Both the position numbers and the translations under genes were made by a program. DNA of 64,000 bases, taken from positions 328,258,482-328,322,481 of the forward strand of contig CM054057.1 in NCBI GenBank assembly GCA_028641055.1, written 5' to 3'. This document shows, piece by piece, positions 1-12,623 of the stretch (the first letter of the stretch is position 1; each line of letters opens with the position of its first letter). The notes beneath the pieces are model-generated. The model was not told where the DNA came from, ran no database searches, and worked only from the letters and a program-made list of their open reading frames with translations. This DNA comes from Alopecurus myosuroides (Eukaryota > Streptophyta > Magnoliopsida > Poales > Poaceae).

Positions 1-2949
1 AACTAACTATGTCTGTGGTACAGGATTTTCGTTTCAAGTGGTGCTCAACTAACCCATTAGTCCACTATAAAATTTACAATAAAGTTGTGAGTCTGCCTTT
101 CAGTGTTTTCTGTGCAACTATTAAGGTACCAGAGTGGGGTTCTTGTGGGAAGATAAGTGGGCAGCCCAAACCACTGCTGGATTAATATGAAGAGATTTGC
201 CAAGGCAGAAGCTTCACATGGGAGTGTGCTAAAATTTGAGAAGTCCAACTCCCTAGCATTCGATACTTTGCCTATTTTATTTCTAAATGTGTGTTAGCTA
301 GAAAAACTGCCAGCAAGCTACCTGTTTACGATTTGGCATTTATTGAAGCTGCCTCAAAAAATGATAGGTCTTAGAACCTTGGCACTTTGATTGCTTACCG
401 TCTCTCACATAACTGTGAGAAGGGCGGAGTTTGTGGATGCCTTATTGCCTCGCGCTTTCTAGCTTTGCATGGTTTGGAGCCACACCATATAGATGTGCAG
501 TTTCCTATAGAGAGGCTTAACCTTGATTCTATGGTTCAACATAAGTTTATTTCTACCCATGCTCACTTGCACAACTTATCCTTTGAAATAACTTTCTCCA
601 AACAATCTAGGTGGAGAGTTATTAAAACTGTTAGGGAAGTACTTTTGCCCGCACACCCTTTGTTTGATCTTAATGGCAGGCAAGGATGGGAGCTTTCTGA
701 GAGTGAGCTGGACACATACCACGATAGTGATTACTTCCAGCCCTACGACACCACGGGAATTCCATATCATCACCCCGGCTATGACTATGCACCCGCTGCA
801 TCATCTTCCTCTTATGCGCCCGAGTACGACTACGCGAGAGATGACCCACCACAGTGGGGATACTTCACGCGCCATGATTGATCTCCACTTAGGCCAAAAT
901 CCTAAGCTTGGGGGGAGGTATACCGACATCACACTCATTTATATATCATGTTCTGTCGGTTCTTTGTATATCCATCTATTCGTTTCTTTCTCTTCTTTCG
1001 CTTCTTTTTGTTTCTTTCGCTTGTTTTCGTTTCTTTCATTTCTTTTGTTGATATTGTTTTGTTTTCACTTTCCAAAACACAAAAAGACCAAAAAAATATT
1101 TTGGTTGTTTCTCTCTATTTGTTTCTTTAGTTGGTTTGCTTTATCCTCTAGTTGCATTTTAATATTCAAAAACCCAAAAATATTTTGTTTTGTTTGTTTG
1201 CTTGCTTAATTTTATTGTTGTTTCATTTCAAAAAAACCAAAAATATTTTGCTTTGTTTGCTTCTTCTCATTTTCTCGTGCTTTAATTGAAAAAACCCAAA
1301 AAAATATTTGTTGTTCTTCTCTTGTTTTGTAAAGTTTGGTGCAGAGTTCAACAGTCGTCTGTGATTCAATTGGAGCTTGGTTTTCATTATTATATTTTAT
1401 TCAAGCCACAAGTGAAGAGCAATAATGACGATCTATGACAATTCAAGTGTGGTGAGAGGCTGGAATGAATTCTATTTGCTTTCATTTTTGTACATATATC
1501 CATCTATGTGAGCATGCTTAGTTTGTTCGTATAAGATATATGTGACTTAATGGCTGCTTAATAGTTCGTGCTCTCTCATGTTTTGTTCAAATTTATTAAT
1601 GGTAAATGACCTGTCATATAAATATTTGTTCGCATTGTTCTACTCATAGAAGGGTATGACATTGTAGTAGCCTCCTCTAATTGTTTCATTTGAATCGACT
1701 TAGCACATGCTCACGCATGCTAAGACTGAAAAAAAGTCAATAAGCATTGATGATTTATTTTGCCTTAGAGTTCTAGTATCAATTTTATGCCTCGGTTAAT
1801 TTTACTTTGTCGCAAACATGATTATGATAGTTGTTGCTCTCTTGATTGCGCTCTCTGTCTATTGCTAGCCTTCACCTGTACTGAGTATGGAATTCTACTC
1901 GTGCATCCAACTCCCAAAAAACTAAAGATTCCCATTGAGTACACCATACCTACCTACATGTGGTATTTAACTGCCATTCGAATTAAATTGCTCATGTGCT
2001 ACCTTTAAAACCTTCTAAAAATTATTCCTTTTTTGTGCCCTGTTTTAGCTCATGAGGACTTAAATAGAGAATCTTTATCTCACTTGTTGATTGGATTTCA
2101 CACCCTGGACTAGTGGCTTCATCTGCTTATCCAAATGATAGAAGAGCTGGCGGGGGGGGGGGGGGTGCCCAGCCCCAAATTAATACAAACAAATTCTCTT
2201 CACTATTTTTGCCCCTGATTTATCATTCAAAGAATAATTGTGTAAACAAAAGAGAAAGAGGGATGACCTTCTACACCAGTTGCGACCTTCACAATGGGAG
2301 CCTCTCTTGTGAATCCAGTTGGCTTGTGACGTATTGTATTGTCTATTTAGAATTCGTTGACATAAGCATACACATATCTTAAAAATGTTTTCAATACCTA
2401 TGTTTAATAAAATAAAAACTCTAGCACATGAGTAATATCTGCTTCCCTCCGCGAATGGCCTTTCTTTTACTTTTATGTTGAGTCTCCGCCATATTCTTTG
2501 AGCACTTTCTTGAGAGCATAATTATCATTCTTAGTGTGATGTGTTTGTCCCAAAGCACGGTTGATTGTGGTATAATCTTGATATTAGCATCTTTGATATC
2601 TTTACTTCTAGTCTTCCCTTGAACTTCAGAGGTTCCCTGGTATTTATGTTTTGCCCCACACATAAGGGCAAGCGAGATACCACTTTATCAGATCCTATTA
2701 TGAATACTACAATCTTGCAAATAGTTATGCTTCATGTTGTTTATTATTAATATGTTGTTATCTCTTCATGGTTTGCATAGCTATTAAGTGATAGTATCTT
2801 GCATGTGTCTTATCATGAGCATAACTAACTATTTGATCATATAGTGAGTATATTTACATGATATGAAACAAATGTGTTCGTCAAAGTCTTTTATTGCACT
2901 TGTCACTGAATTGCTTGAGGACAAGCAATAAGCTAAGTTTGGGGGGAGT
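1..2949 (+). mobile_element. Athila-like Gypsy LTR retrotransposon, 3' interior region
   Basis: This is internal sequence of an LTR element read on the plus strand; its 5' part lies outside the window. It ends in a polypurine tract (about 2933-2949, with a run of six G) directly before the LTR that starts TGATACG. A second polypurine-like tract with six G occurs at about 906-918. Only one short coding remnant (387-881) is visible; the 900-2930 stretch is T-rich and non-coding. Parts of it (about 1850-2380) are the diverged reverse complement of about 5145-5660 in the next element, so both belong to one superfamily. The Athila/Sabrina/WHAM-type assignment is from memory of grass repeats; the family name is uncertain. 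Confidence 0.7.
387..881 (+). pseudogene. C-terminal remnant of an Athila-type gag/ORF1-like protein
   Basis: This is an open stretch of 164 codons with no ATG at its start and stop codons just upstream, so it is the tail of a longer broken frame. The residues (an AYRLSHN start, an LHGLEPHHIDV motif, then a Tyr/Pro/Ser-rich, acidic tail) resemble the ORF1-like proteins of grass Athila retrotransposons. That resemblance is recalled, not searched. It ends just before the internal polypurine-like tract at about 906. No catalytic motif is visible. It is unlikely to be functional. Confidence 0.5.
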
Positions 2950-4349
2950 TGATACGTTGAAAACGTATCTCTTTTTACGAACACTTTTCCTATTGTTTTC
3001 CTCTAAACTTGTGTATTTTGAATGCAACTAACACGGACTAATGCTGTTTTCAGCAGACTTACCTTGGTGTCTCGTTTTTGTGCAGAAAAATCAACTTTCG
3101 GGAAATTGCCCAGAAAAGACCCAATTGCTCCTAAAACACCAGAAGACCTCGGGAGCCAGAAGGAGGCAAGGAGAAGAGCCACAGGGGGGCACACCACCCC
3201 CTGGCGCGGCCCCTCCCTTGGCCGCGCTAGCACATGGTGTGGGCCACCCAGAGCCCTCCTCGGTCTCCCCTTTCGACTACAAATAGCCTTCAACCCTAAA
3301 ACACGAAGGGGTTTGATAGTTTTCCAAAAAGAAGTCCGTCGCTCCGCCGCCATCGCGAATCCTTTTTCGGGGTTCAGAAACTCCGTTCTGGCACCCTATC
3401 GGGACGGAGAATTGGAAGAGATCATCGCCACCATCATCACCAACGTCTCTCTATCGACCATCCTCGTTTCCCCCATCCATGTGTAAGTAATTCCCCCGTA
3501 GTAGGCTGAAGGGGATGGTAGGGATTGGATGAGTTCGTTCATGTAATAATGCCGTGATTGTTAGGGCATAGTGCCTAGTATCCTCTATTAGTGCTATTGA
3601 CATTGTTGCAACTTGTTATGCTTAATGCTTGCCACTTTGGGATCGAGTGCCATGATCTCATATCTGAATATGTTATTGAATCATGATGATAATTATTGTT
3701 TCTTGATCATACCTGCAAGTTGTTTACACATATTGTTGTCCGGAACCCGAGGCCCCGAAGTGACAGAAATTGGGACAACCGGAGGGGATGGCTATGATGT
3801 GAGGATCACATGTGTTCATGGAGTGTTAATGCTTTGCTCCGGTATTCTATTAAAAGGAACACCTTAATTACCAGTAGTTCCCTTGAGGCCTCGCTGAAAA
3901 CGGGCTGGTAGGACAAAAGATGTTGTGCAAGTTCTCATTGCGAGCACGTACGACTATTTAAGGAACACATGCCTATGGTTACTTAGTGCTTGGATGCTTT
4001 ATCTTATTTATCTGCAATGCCCATGACTTGATCATTATATGAACTGTCTTATCCATGCAACGCCCGTTCATCTATCCCTATACCTACAATATTTAATCCC
4101 GCTGTTTACTCCAATCACCACTGCTGCTGTTTTCATACTACTGTTGCTATTATTTTACTGCTGCCGCTACTATAAAATTGTTACTACTGATAAACCACTG
4201 CGAACAAGTCCACTTTCAGGTGCGGGTGAATTGACAACTCAATTGTTAAGGCTCACAAATATTCTTTGGCTCCCCTTGTGTCGAATAAATAACTTGGGAT
4301 TTTACTTCCCTCGAAGACTGTTGTGATCCCCTATACTTGTCGGTCATCA
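2950..4349 (+). repeat. 3' LTR of the Athila-like Gypsy element (about 1.4 kb)
   Basis: It starts TGATACGTTG right after the polypurine tract and ends ...GGTCATCA, giving TG...CA termini. The terminal TGAT/ATCA match as short inverted repeats. Downstream (4350 on) is a reverse-complement LTR fragment of another Gypsy element, so this element inserted into that LTR. The 5' LTR and left TSD are outside the window; the right TSD should be the GGCAT at 4350-4354. Confidence 0.8.
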
Positions 4350-4476
4350 GGCATCTCATCAATAGGTTAGTCCGTAAAATCGATAAAAATGACATAAAGA
4401 AGTGATAAAACATGTAGCAATTGGCATAATATCATCATGGAACATCAGAAATTATAGATACGTTGGAGACTTATCA
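4350..4476 (-). repeat. fragment of the 3' LTR of the minus-strand Gypsy element
   Basis: Its plus-strand end ...GATACGTTGGAGACTTATCA is the reverse complement of an LTR start beginning TGATAAGTCTCCAACGTATC, a very common Triticeae Gypsy LTR head. It is followed at once by the reverse complement of a polypurine tract (CCCCAAGCTTAG). The rest of the LTR would lie left of the interrupting element, outside the window. Confidence 0.75.
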
Positions 4477-7389
4477 AGCATCCCCAAGCTTAGTTCCTAC
4501 TCATCCTCGAGTAGGTAAACGATAAAAACACAATAATTTCTGAGGTGACATGCTACTAACATAATCTTAATCATTATAATGTAAAAGCATATGTAAGCTG
4601 AGATCATAGAACTTTAAACACAAACATGATAAATAGAACTTTAATAATAAAGCATAGCAATCACTTTGCATCATGAGAAGCAACTCAAATAAAATATCAT
4701 GAATGACAATGCATTGAAAGTTATACATTTGTTTCAAGTATAAAGAAAGCATGTCAAGGTGGTATTTTGCAAATCCTTAAGAGTGGGACAAAACATAAAT
4801 GCCAGGACACCTTCTTTATGAGGAAGACTAGAAGAAATAGTTGGAGAACAAACAATAACACTTCATGAACCAACTAATGATGTTTATGGGACAAATGCAC
4901 ATAAAACTCAGAATGGCAAAAATACTCTCTCAACTATGCATAAAGTTAGAAGGTGGATACTCAACATAAAAGTAAAAGAAAGGACCATTCTCGGAGAGAA
5001 GCAGGGATCAACTCATGTGCTAGAGCTTGTATTTTATTAAACACAGGTATTAAAAGTTTGACACCCCTCCCATCCATCTTACACAAACCATGGCTAACCG
5101 AATCCTCGGGTGCCAACAATCACATACCATGGAGGAGTGTCTATATTTTAGGAGAGGTGTATGCTAGCGTCAACGAATGGTAAATAGAAAATACAGTACG
5201 TCACAAGCCAACTAGATTTCACAAGAGAGGCTCCCATGTGAAGGACGCATCTGGGTAGAAGGTCATCCCTCTTTCTCTTTTGTTTACATAATTATGCTTT
5301 GACTGATAATTCAGGGGGGAAAATAGTGAAGATAATTTGTTTGCATTAATTTGGGGCTGGGCACCCCGCTGCCAGCTCTTCTATCAATTGGATAAGCGGA
5401 TGAAGACACTAGTATATGATGTGAAATCCAATCAACAAGTGAGATAAATATTCTCTATTGACGTCCTCATGAGCAAAAACAGGAACACAAAACATGAGTA
5501 ATTTTGAAAGTTTTAAAGGTAGCACATGAGCAATTTACTTGGAGTGGCAGTGAAATACCACATGTAGGTAGGTATGGTGGACACAATGGGTAAAATTTGG
5601 TTTTAGGGAGTTGGATGAACAAGTAGAGCTCATACTCAGTACAAGTGGAGGCTAGCAAAAGACTGGGAGCGACAAATCAAGAGATCATAAGGGCCATAAT
5701 CATGCATAGCTGCATAAACATAATTAAACAAAGCATAAGTAGCATCACAAGTTCAAAAACGAAATGGTCATGGAGGCTACTCGTGACTGGTTCATAGTCA
5801 TAAACATGGTGTGAGCATGCGCCAAGTCAACCAAATAAAACATTCAAAGGAGAATATCACAAATTTATGCTTTAATATGACAAGAACAACTCATGATTCT
5901 TTCAATGTCATATTAAACACTCTCGGATATTTGAGGCTATTCATGCTACTCAATAACCACAAGGCTTTAAAACTAAAATAACATCTAGCATGGCATGAAA
6001 AAGTTCTAGCCGCAGTCTATACAAGCTTCTACATGCCCCGTTATAAATTCTACCTCAAGCAGCAATTTCTTTTCCCAACAAGCACCATACAAGATATGTT
6101 TTAACAAAAATAATCTACATGATACATCAAGCAAACATGAGAGTACTCACATAACATTACTAAAACTAACAGCTCTGATAAGAGATGCAATGCAAAACAT
6201 GAGCTAAATAAATGCAGCAGTCATACAAAGATTAAGAATACAAAGTATTCCCATGAAAAAGCAGAGTGTGTCACTCTCCAATAAAATAATGATGGGGTCC
6301 AAAAAAAACTGAAAGAAAAAATAAAATACGCTCCAAGTAAAGCACATAAGATGTGACCGAATAAAAATATAGTTTCACTAGAAGTGACCTGATAATTTGT
6401 CGATGAAGAAGGGGATGCCTTGGGCATACCCAAGCTTAGATGCTTGAGTCTTCTTGGAATTTGCTGGGATGTACCACCGGGGCATCCCCAATATTAGGCT
6501 CTTCACTCTTCTTGATCACGTAATATCATCCTCTTCTCTTGACCCTTGAAAACTTCCTTCACACCAAACTTCTCACAATCTTCTTTAGCAACGTTAGTAC
6601 AATCGAATAATAATTTCACATGGTTCGGTTTCAACACAAGCCTAACACTCATAAACACATTAGCTACTATCACAACTTCTTTTAAAACCTTTTTTCTCAA
6701 AAGAACACAAAAAGAAAGAGATTAAGGTGCAAATGCAATTATTGGCAGAAATCTGTCAAAACAGGACAACAGGTAAAGATGATTTTTTTTAGAAAATCTT
6801 ATTTTGCTCAAATAAAGAAGTGTTCAACTAAGACAAGTTGCATATATATCCCAGGATTACGCACAAACAAACTCAAGTCATTTTGAATTTTCTGTGATTT
6901 TATACGAATTTAACACTGGAGAGCAGAAATCTGTTTCCTACGCAGAAATCCCAAATATAGTCTCAACTTTCCACTAGAGGCTTTACTTGGATAAAAAAAA
7001 CACAAAAGAAAAGATACATCGGGGTTGCTAAGAAAATAGAGAACACCTAGGTGCAAAGCACACAGAAAGAAACGATGGAAAACGGGTTGAAAACGGAAAA
7101 ATAAAACGGGTTGTCTCCCCGTAGCGCTTTTCTTTAACGCCTTTCAGCTAGGCATAGAAAGCAACTCAAGTATTTTCAAGTGAAGCATTAACATATATAA
7201 GTTATTCTAAATCATTATTTGCAGCAATAGGCACTCTAGGTGTTTCTGAAGATTCAACATGAAGGTCACTCTTAATTTCATTAATTGTTTTAGCAATTTT
7301 CACAACATATTGAGATTTTGGTTTAGTTATTTTGGGAACATACATGAATCTTTGCTCCTTTCCCGCAAAGGCTTTATCCTTTTTGAATT

Positions 7390-7890
7390 TAAGAGATTAA
7401 AAAGTTGAGCTTAAAGTTCCCATAGCCTCCTCTAGTTTATCAATCCTAAAATTTTGATCATCATGAGTGTTGCTAGCTTCTAGAGCAGTGATTCTTTTAT
7501 CAATGGTCATTATTGATTCATTAACTTTGCTAGAATTATAAGGGAAAATTGGTAATTTCATTTCCAAAGAGTTTAGTTTATTATTAATAATATCCTCCAA
7601 AGTGGTATCAGTTTTAACAATTATAGTGTGTGTGTGTGGGGGGGTGCTCCTACCAAACTTTCAATCAAATTGCAGGCTTCTAAGGCAGGAGTTCCTAAAA
7701 AAATTCCACCCGTAAGAGTATCCAACACATACCTATACCAGCTAGTAATACCAGCATAAAAATTCCTCAAGAGTATCAATGTAGAATATTTTTTTGTACA
7801 CCTATTATGAGCATCATTTATTCTATACCAAACATCTTTTAAACTCTCCCCCCTGTTGCCTAAAAGAACGAACCTCAACTTCAGGAATAC
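7390..7890 (-). pseudogene. retrotransposon gag-like fragment
   Basis: Two minus-strand stretches (7878-7621 and 7600-7397) read as an Athila-type gag: a GESLKDVWYRINDAHNRC motif and a LLRNFYAGITSWYRYVLDTLTGG motif of the retrotransposon gag domain, then a coiled-coil-like segment. A stop and a short GT microsatellite (about 7627-7640) separate the parts. The position close to the primer-binding site on the minus strand fits gag. It is decayed, with no downstream pol. Confidence 0.65.
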
Positions 7891-8052
7891 TCATTCTAGA
7901 TAAATAAAAGCAAGCAAATAAATAACAGCTATAAAGTAAACTATTTTTTTTTTTGATATAAAGAAGCAAAACAAGACAAAAATAAAAACAAGACAACAAA
8001 CAAAATAAAGAGGTTGAGAGTGAGAGACTCCCCTTGCCAGAAGACTTCTTTC

Positions 8053-8070
8053 TCCCCGGCAAGGGTGCCA
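8053..8070 (-). other. primer-binding site of the minus-strand Gypsy element
   Basis: The plus strand reads CCCCGGCAAGGGTGCCA, the complement of a TGGC...GCCGGGG primer-binding site typical of Triticeae Gypsy elements (usually TGGCGCCGTTGCCGGGG). It has two mismatches to the usual form. Its position and strand agree with the gag fragment to its left and LTR-like sequence to its right. Confidence 0.65.
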
Positions 8071-8079
8071 TAAATTCTT

Positions 8080-9256
8080 TGGTGCTTGCATGGATGGTGC
8101 CTTTATGATGGCAATGCGTGTTGGGAACCCCAAGAGGAGGGTGTGATGAGCACAACGGTAAGAATTTCCCTCAGTTAAGGACCAAGGTTATCAATCCAGT
8201 AGGTGAAAGATGATCTTCGGAAGGTTGATGCCACTGACGGTGGTGATGGCACCTCACCGGTGTCAGCAACGACGCGGAACCTGCACACAACACAACCAAA
8301 ATACATTGTCCCAACGGTATAGCGAGGTTGTCAATCTCACCGGTCTTGCTGAAAACAAAGATTAGACATATAGTGTGGAAGATGGTGTATTCTTGCAGTA
8401 AGTAAAGAAAACAAGAAATTGTATAGGTTTGTTTAACCGTGTAAGAAAATGGATCGGGGTTCATAGGTTCACTAGTGGTGTCTCTCGATAAAAGATAGCA
8501 TGATAGGTGAACGAAATACATCTGGGAAATTGACAAATAGAGGTTACCGTAGTGCACATTCATGACATGATGACTACTATGATCTTTAGTGCGGGCATTA
8601 CAACAATATACATAGACCATAATCCAACTTCATCTATGACTAATAATCCACCCTCAGGTAATCATCTGAACCCCTTAGGTATTAAGTTGCAAGCAACAGA
8701 TAATCGCATTAAGCAATGTGTGTAATGTAAGCAATGATTGTACATGCGGGCACTCACACCGCTGTTTTCTCCCTAGTGCCAACATCACATCCTGCCCTGT
8801 CACGTTTCTGCCACTCGAGCACAGGCAAAAAGGAGGCATGAACCCACTATCGAGCATAAATACTCCCTCTTGGAGTCACTAGCAACTACTTGGCCAGAGA
8901 AACCACTAGCAACGGAAAGCATGCAAGATCACAAAGAACATATGCAATAAAGACTATAATAACCTTGGCATAAGTTCAATATTCATCGGATCCCAGCAAA
9001 CACAACACATAGAATTACATAAGAACAATCTCGATCATGTTAGGAAGCTCACAATGTCTAAACATTGAGGCATAGGAGGAGAACACAACCATCTAGCTAC
9101 TGCTAGGGACCCGTAGTCCAAGGATGAACTACTCACGCATCACTCCGGGGGCAGGCATGGTGATGAAGAGGCATACGGTGATGATCTCCTCTCCGGCAAG
9201 GTGTCGGGAGACAGCTTTAGAACCCCCCCTGATCTAGGGTTCATGACGACGACGGC
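8080..9256 (-). repeat. partial 5' LTR of the minus-strand Gypsy element
   Basis: The sequence (a GTTGGGAACCCCAAGAGG segment at about 8119, then long stretches with CACCGG, ACCATCTAGCTACTGC and CTCCTCTCCGGCAAGG) is the kind of reverse-oriented Gypsy LTR/leader very common in Triticeae. It lies beyond the primer-binding site. The exact inner border is uncertain. It stops at about 9256, in the middle of the LTR, where Copia-type gag sequence begins without a visible TSD. Confidence 0.5.
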
Positions 9257-9264
9257 TGCGGAAC

Positions 9265-9840
9265 TTGGAAACGCGTCATGGGAAGTCTGCACTTGACAAC
9301 ATGTTGAGTTTGCAAATATTACCCAATGACAAGAGTGGACTTGGATTCAACTCCAATAATAACAATAAGTCCAATATCAAGAAGAATCATACAATCAACA
9401 AGAACAAGGGCCAAGAACAAGTCAAGAATTCATCCAAGATTGTTTGCTTCAAGTGCAAGGTTGAAGGGCACCATGTTAGGTCTTTCCCATTAAAGAAGAA
9501 GCCTCTTAGTGAGAAGCAACAAGGTAAGCGGACACAAGTTCAATCTGATGCTCAAACTCAATATGAAGAAATGCCTCTTCCCAAGAAGAATCAAGTTAGA
9601 ACTCCTCAAGTTGAGAAATCAACTAAGAAGAAAGGAGGAAGACGATGTTGCTACTTATGCCGTGAAAAGGGCCACTTCGCTTCCTGATGCACTAATGGTA
9701 CCATATCCAACCCTATCATTATTGATGATGTTTATTCCCTTCAGAAGGATAAGGTTGGCAACGTGTTTGCCAAATATGTTGCACTCAAAGTGGCATCAAG
9801 AAACGAGCCATTTGGGTTTCCAAGACTATTGTGACTAACC
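9265..9840 (+). pseudogene. gag-like protein with two damaged CCHC zinc knuckles
   Basis: The frame from 9265 is open for 140 codons and reads as an Asn/Lys-rich gag C-terminal region. The first knuckle (about residues 62-75, CFKCKVEGHHVRSF) has Phe where the last Cys is expected. The second (about residues 129-140, CYLCREKGHFAS) is cut by a TGA just before the expected last Cys. After the stop the frame still reads sense (NPIIIDDVYS...KDKVGNVFAKY) up to about 9800. It begins at the truncation point of the element, so the true N-terminus is missing. Confidence 0.7.
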
Positions 9841-12618
9841 TCTTAGGATCTAACCGTGTTGGGGACCAACAAGCTAAAACTTGACCAATAGGTGTTGTTG
9901 GAGGGCAATGGAGATTTGGCTATCTTATGAATAATTAAGGGATCTTCATATTTACTCAAGCCAAGTCATTTGTATCATCATATATCTATCTCATATCCAA
10001 TATGTCTCCTTGCGGTAACTTGTATTTAAATTATATACATTGAAAGTTTCTTGCCCCTTGCATGTGTTAGTTTTGTATCTAGCATGTGTTTGTATATGGT
10101 GTGCTTGCTAATTACCTATCTTGAGTAATCTAGAATGTTTTTGTTGGTTTTCACTCCATGTACCTATTTGTTTTGTGTTGAGCTTTTATTGCAATTTCTG
10201 ATTAATTTAGTTGCCTCTTTTGAGATATTAATGAACTATCTCATTTTGGGGGAGTGATGTGCTTTGCCACCTCACAATCCTAAAATATGTGTACATGAGG
10301 TATATCACTTATTATTAATGCGACAAGATTATGTAGTATCCATGTGGTATTTCATTTTCATGTGAAATTCAAATTTTACAATGTTCATTAATTATCTCTT
10401 ATTTGATTTCACTTGCCTCTTGTTGAAAAGAAATGGATTATCACATTATGGGGGAGTAATAAGCTATGTGCATATTACAATCCTAGAAATGTGAATATGT
10501 GAGGTAATACCACTTAGAATTGATATTCTAAATTATGTTGTTACTACATGGCATGATTATCTCAAACAAGTTCCATACTTTCTTAAATGAGTTTTTGTAT
10601 CTCATATTTTGGTTTCTTAAATTTGAGAGAGTTTCTTCATGCGGTGTTCCTCAAATGTGCACTAGTATGTATTATTTGGGAAACCGGTTGCTTCAAGATA
10701 TATTAAGAATTGCTTTGCATGATCATTTGACTAGTTGAAGTCACCAAGAATCTCTATGTAAGCATGGTAATTAACTCATATCATTTTCCATAAGCTTTTG
10801 TGTTTGAACATGATCATGAATATTTTTGCAATATACCACCGAAAAGTAACACCATACCCTCCTTGTCCTTGTACAAGTGACAACCATATTTGTGGTAGAA
10901 TTTATTGATCATATTTACATTGCGCTTGGCTTCCATTTGTATTATCGACGAGAAATTGTTCTGTATGAACTTCCATTGTCTTCCTTGCCTCTTGAAGATG
11001 TATGTGTTATAATCAAACAAAATTCTAGTGTAGCGGTTGTAAGAAAAGCGAGGACCACCTTATAGTGCTTTTGTATTAAAATGCAAACATCTAGATATTG
11101 CACAAGTCATGAGAGAGCTATATTACTTCCTTTAGAACACTATATTTTCAATTGGATCCTCTTGCCACTTAATGAAAGTTTCTAGTGTATGCGTGTGGAG
11201 ATTGATGATACCATTTGTGTGCAAAATTCAAAAATCATGCATAGATCATGGGGGAGCTATCATAGATTCTTATTGAACACTAGTTATCATCAATTGATAT
11301 TAGATCTTTTTAAATTGGTATTTTAATCAATATCTTGTGTGTTTGTGGAAGGCACAACTTTTATTTTTTAGTACTTTGTGACATCATAAAAAGTGTAGAG
11401 GGCTTGGTTATCTCATTCCTTGTTTTGCATTATATTGTTTTAAATGAGATAAGTCTTTGAGCATATTTTATATAGTCATCTTCTATGTTCATTTGTTTTG
11501 CTTTTATGCCCTCAATTGGTATGAATTGGAGTTTGATATCTCACTCATAGATATTTGCTTTAATTGACATCTCTTGGAATTTGACATGGTTCATTTGATG
11601 TCTATTTGGATCTCAATATTTTACTCCTTGACGCATTTTTTATTTCGTATCCCCCAAGTGATAAGTATTTCCTTTGGTATTTTATTTTTACATGGTGTAT
11701 TTTCTAATTGGTATCTTATCAATCATGAGTTGATTTTGTTTGGTTCCTATTGTTATCTCCTTTCATGTGTTGACATGGACCTTTGATATAATTTGGACAA
11801 CCTTTATGTCGTGTGATGCCTTTGTGTGCATATCTTGGTTTACAAGGTGTTTTGTCCAAATTACATCGCTTTTGGTTCTTAAAAGTGATTGCATGCATAA
11901 TTACTAATGTATATTTTATGGCATGTTTATCTTCCTTCATCCAATATTTATATAGAATAATATCCATCAATCCTGAACTGGCTAAGATGTTCATGATATT
12001 CAATTTCATATCTATATGCCCATATTCATGTGGATTGTGTCCTATATATTGTAGTTTGTCTAACTACTTTGGACCCAATGAGTTTGGGGATGATTTTTGT
12101 AATTAAATATGTTTTGGGTACATTTGATACGCATTGGGTTCTTGCCTCATTCACAAAGAAGGTGTTATCACTACATTCTTATTGGATTCAAGCTATGATG
12201 ATGGATGAATTCTTATCTAGTACAACATCACCAATGCTACCTCGGTAACAAGTATCTACCTCATGCATATACTCTAACTTTTCAACCTTTTGTAGGTTGT
12301 ATCATGGAATGAAACATATTTACTCCTTGTGATACTTGTTGCTTTTATCAATACGTCCCAACTATCTCTTTTTCCCTTATTGATGTTTGTGATGTCTTTG
12401 ATGTGTTTTTTTTGGAAGGTCATTCATATCCTTTAAGATAAAAAAATTAACGCTATGTGCTATGCTTTCAAGCAAAGATCTTATTGTCGTATTTATGTCT
12501 TCAAATTGGATATCTCGCTCTTTCATTTTGTAACTATATTGTGTGTACATGTTTCTTTATGTATGTACATCATCATGATTGTGGTTTATTTATAAACTTA
12601 TACACATGATAATAATGA
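9841..12618 (+). other. non-coding AT-rich interior with repeated polypurine-like tracts
   Basis: I see no gene here. Blocks with TGGGGGAG occur at about 10246, 10449 and 11248. The blocks at about 10240-10320 and 10435-10515 resemble each other (purine tract, then a CACAATCC/TACAATCC word, then ATGTGAGGTA/ATGAGGTAT). The short open frames are T-rich, look random and do not resemble any protein I know. Confidence 0.6.
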
Positions 12619-12623
12619 CATGT

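Larger units (their letters stand above)
4350..9256 (-). mobile_element. Athila-like Gypsy element on the minus strand, non-autonomous and interrupted
   Basis: Read on the minus strand, the order is a partial 5' LTR (about 9256-8080), a primer-binding site (8070-8053), a gag-like remnant (7890-7390), a long non-coding interior with TGGGG-type tracts, a polypurine tract (4495-4478) and the first about 127 bp of the 3' LTR (4476-4350; it starts TGATAAGTCTCC). The left LTR is cut by insertion of the 2950-4349 element; the right LTR is cut at about 9256 where Copia-type gag sequence begins. No protease, reverse transcriptase or integrase is visible, so it looks non-autonomous. Confidence 0.7.
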
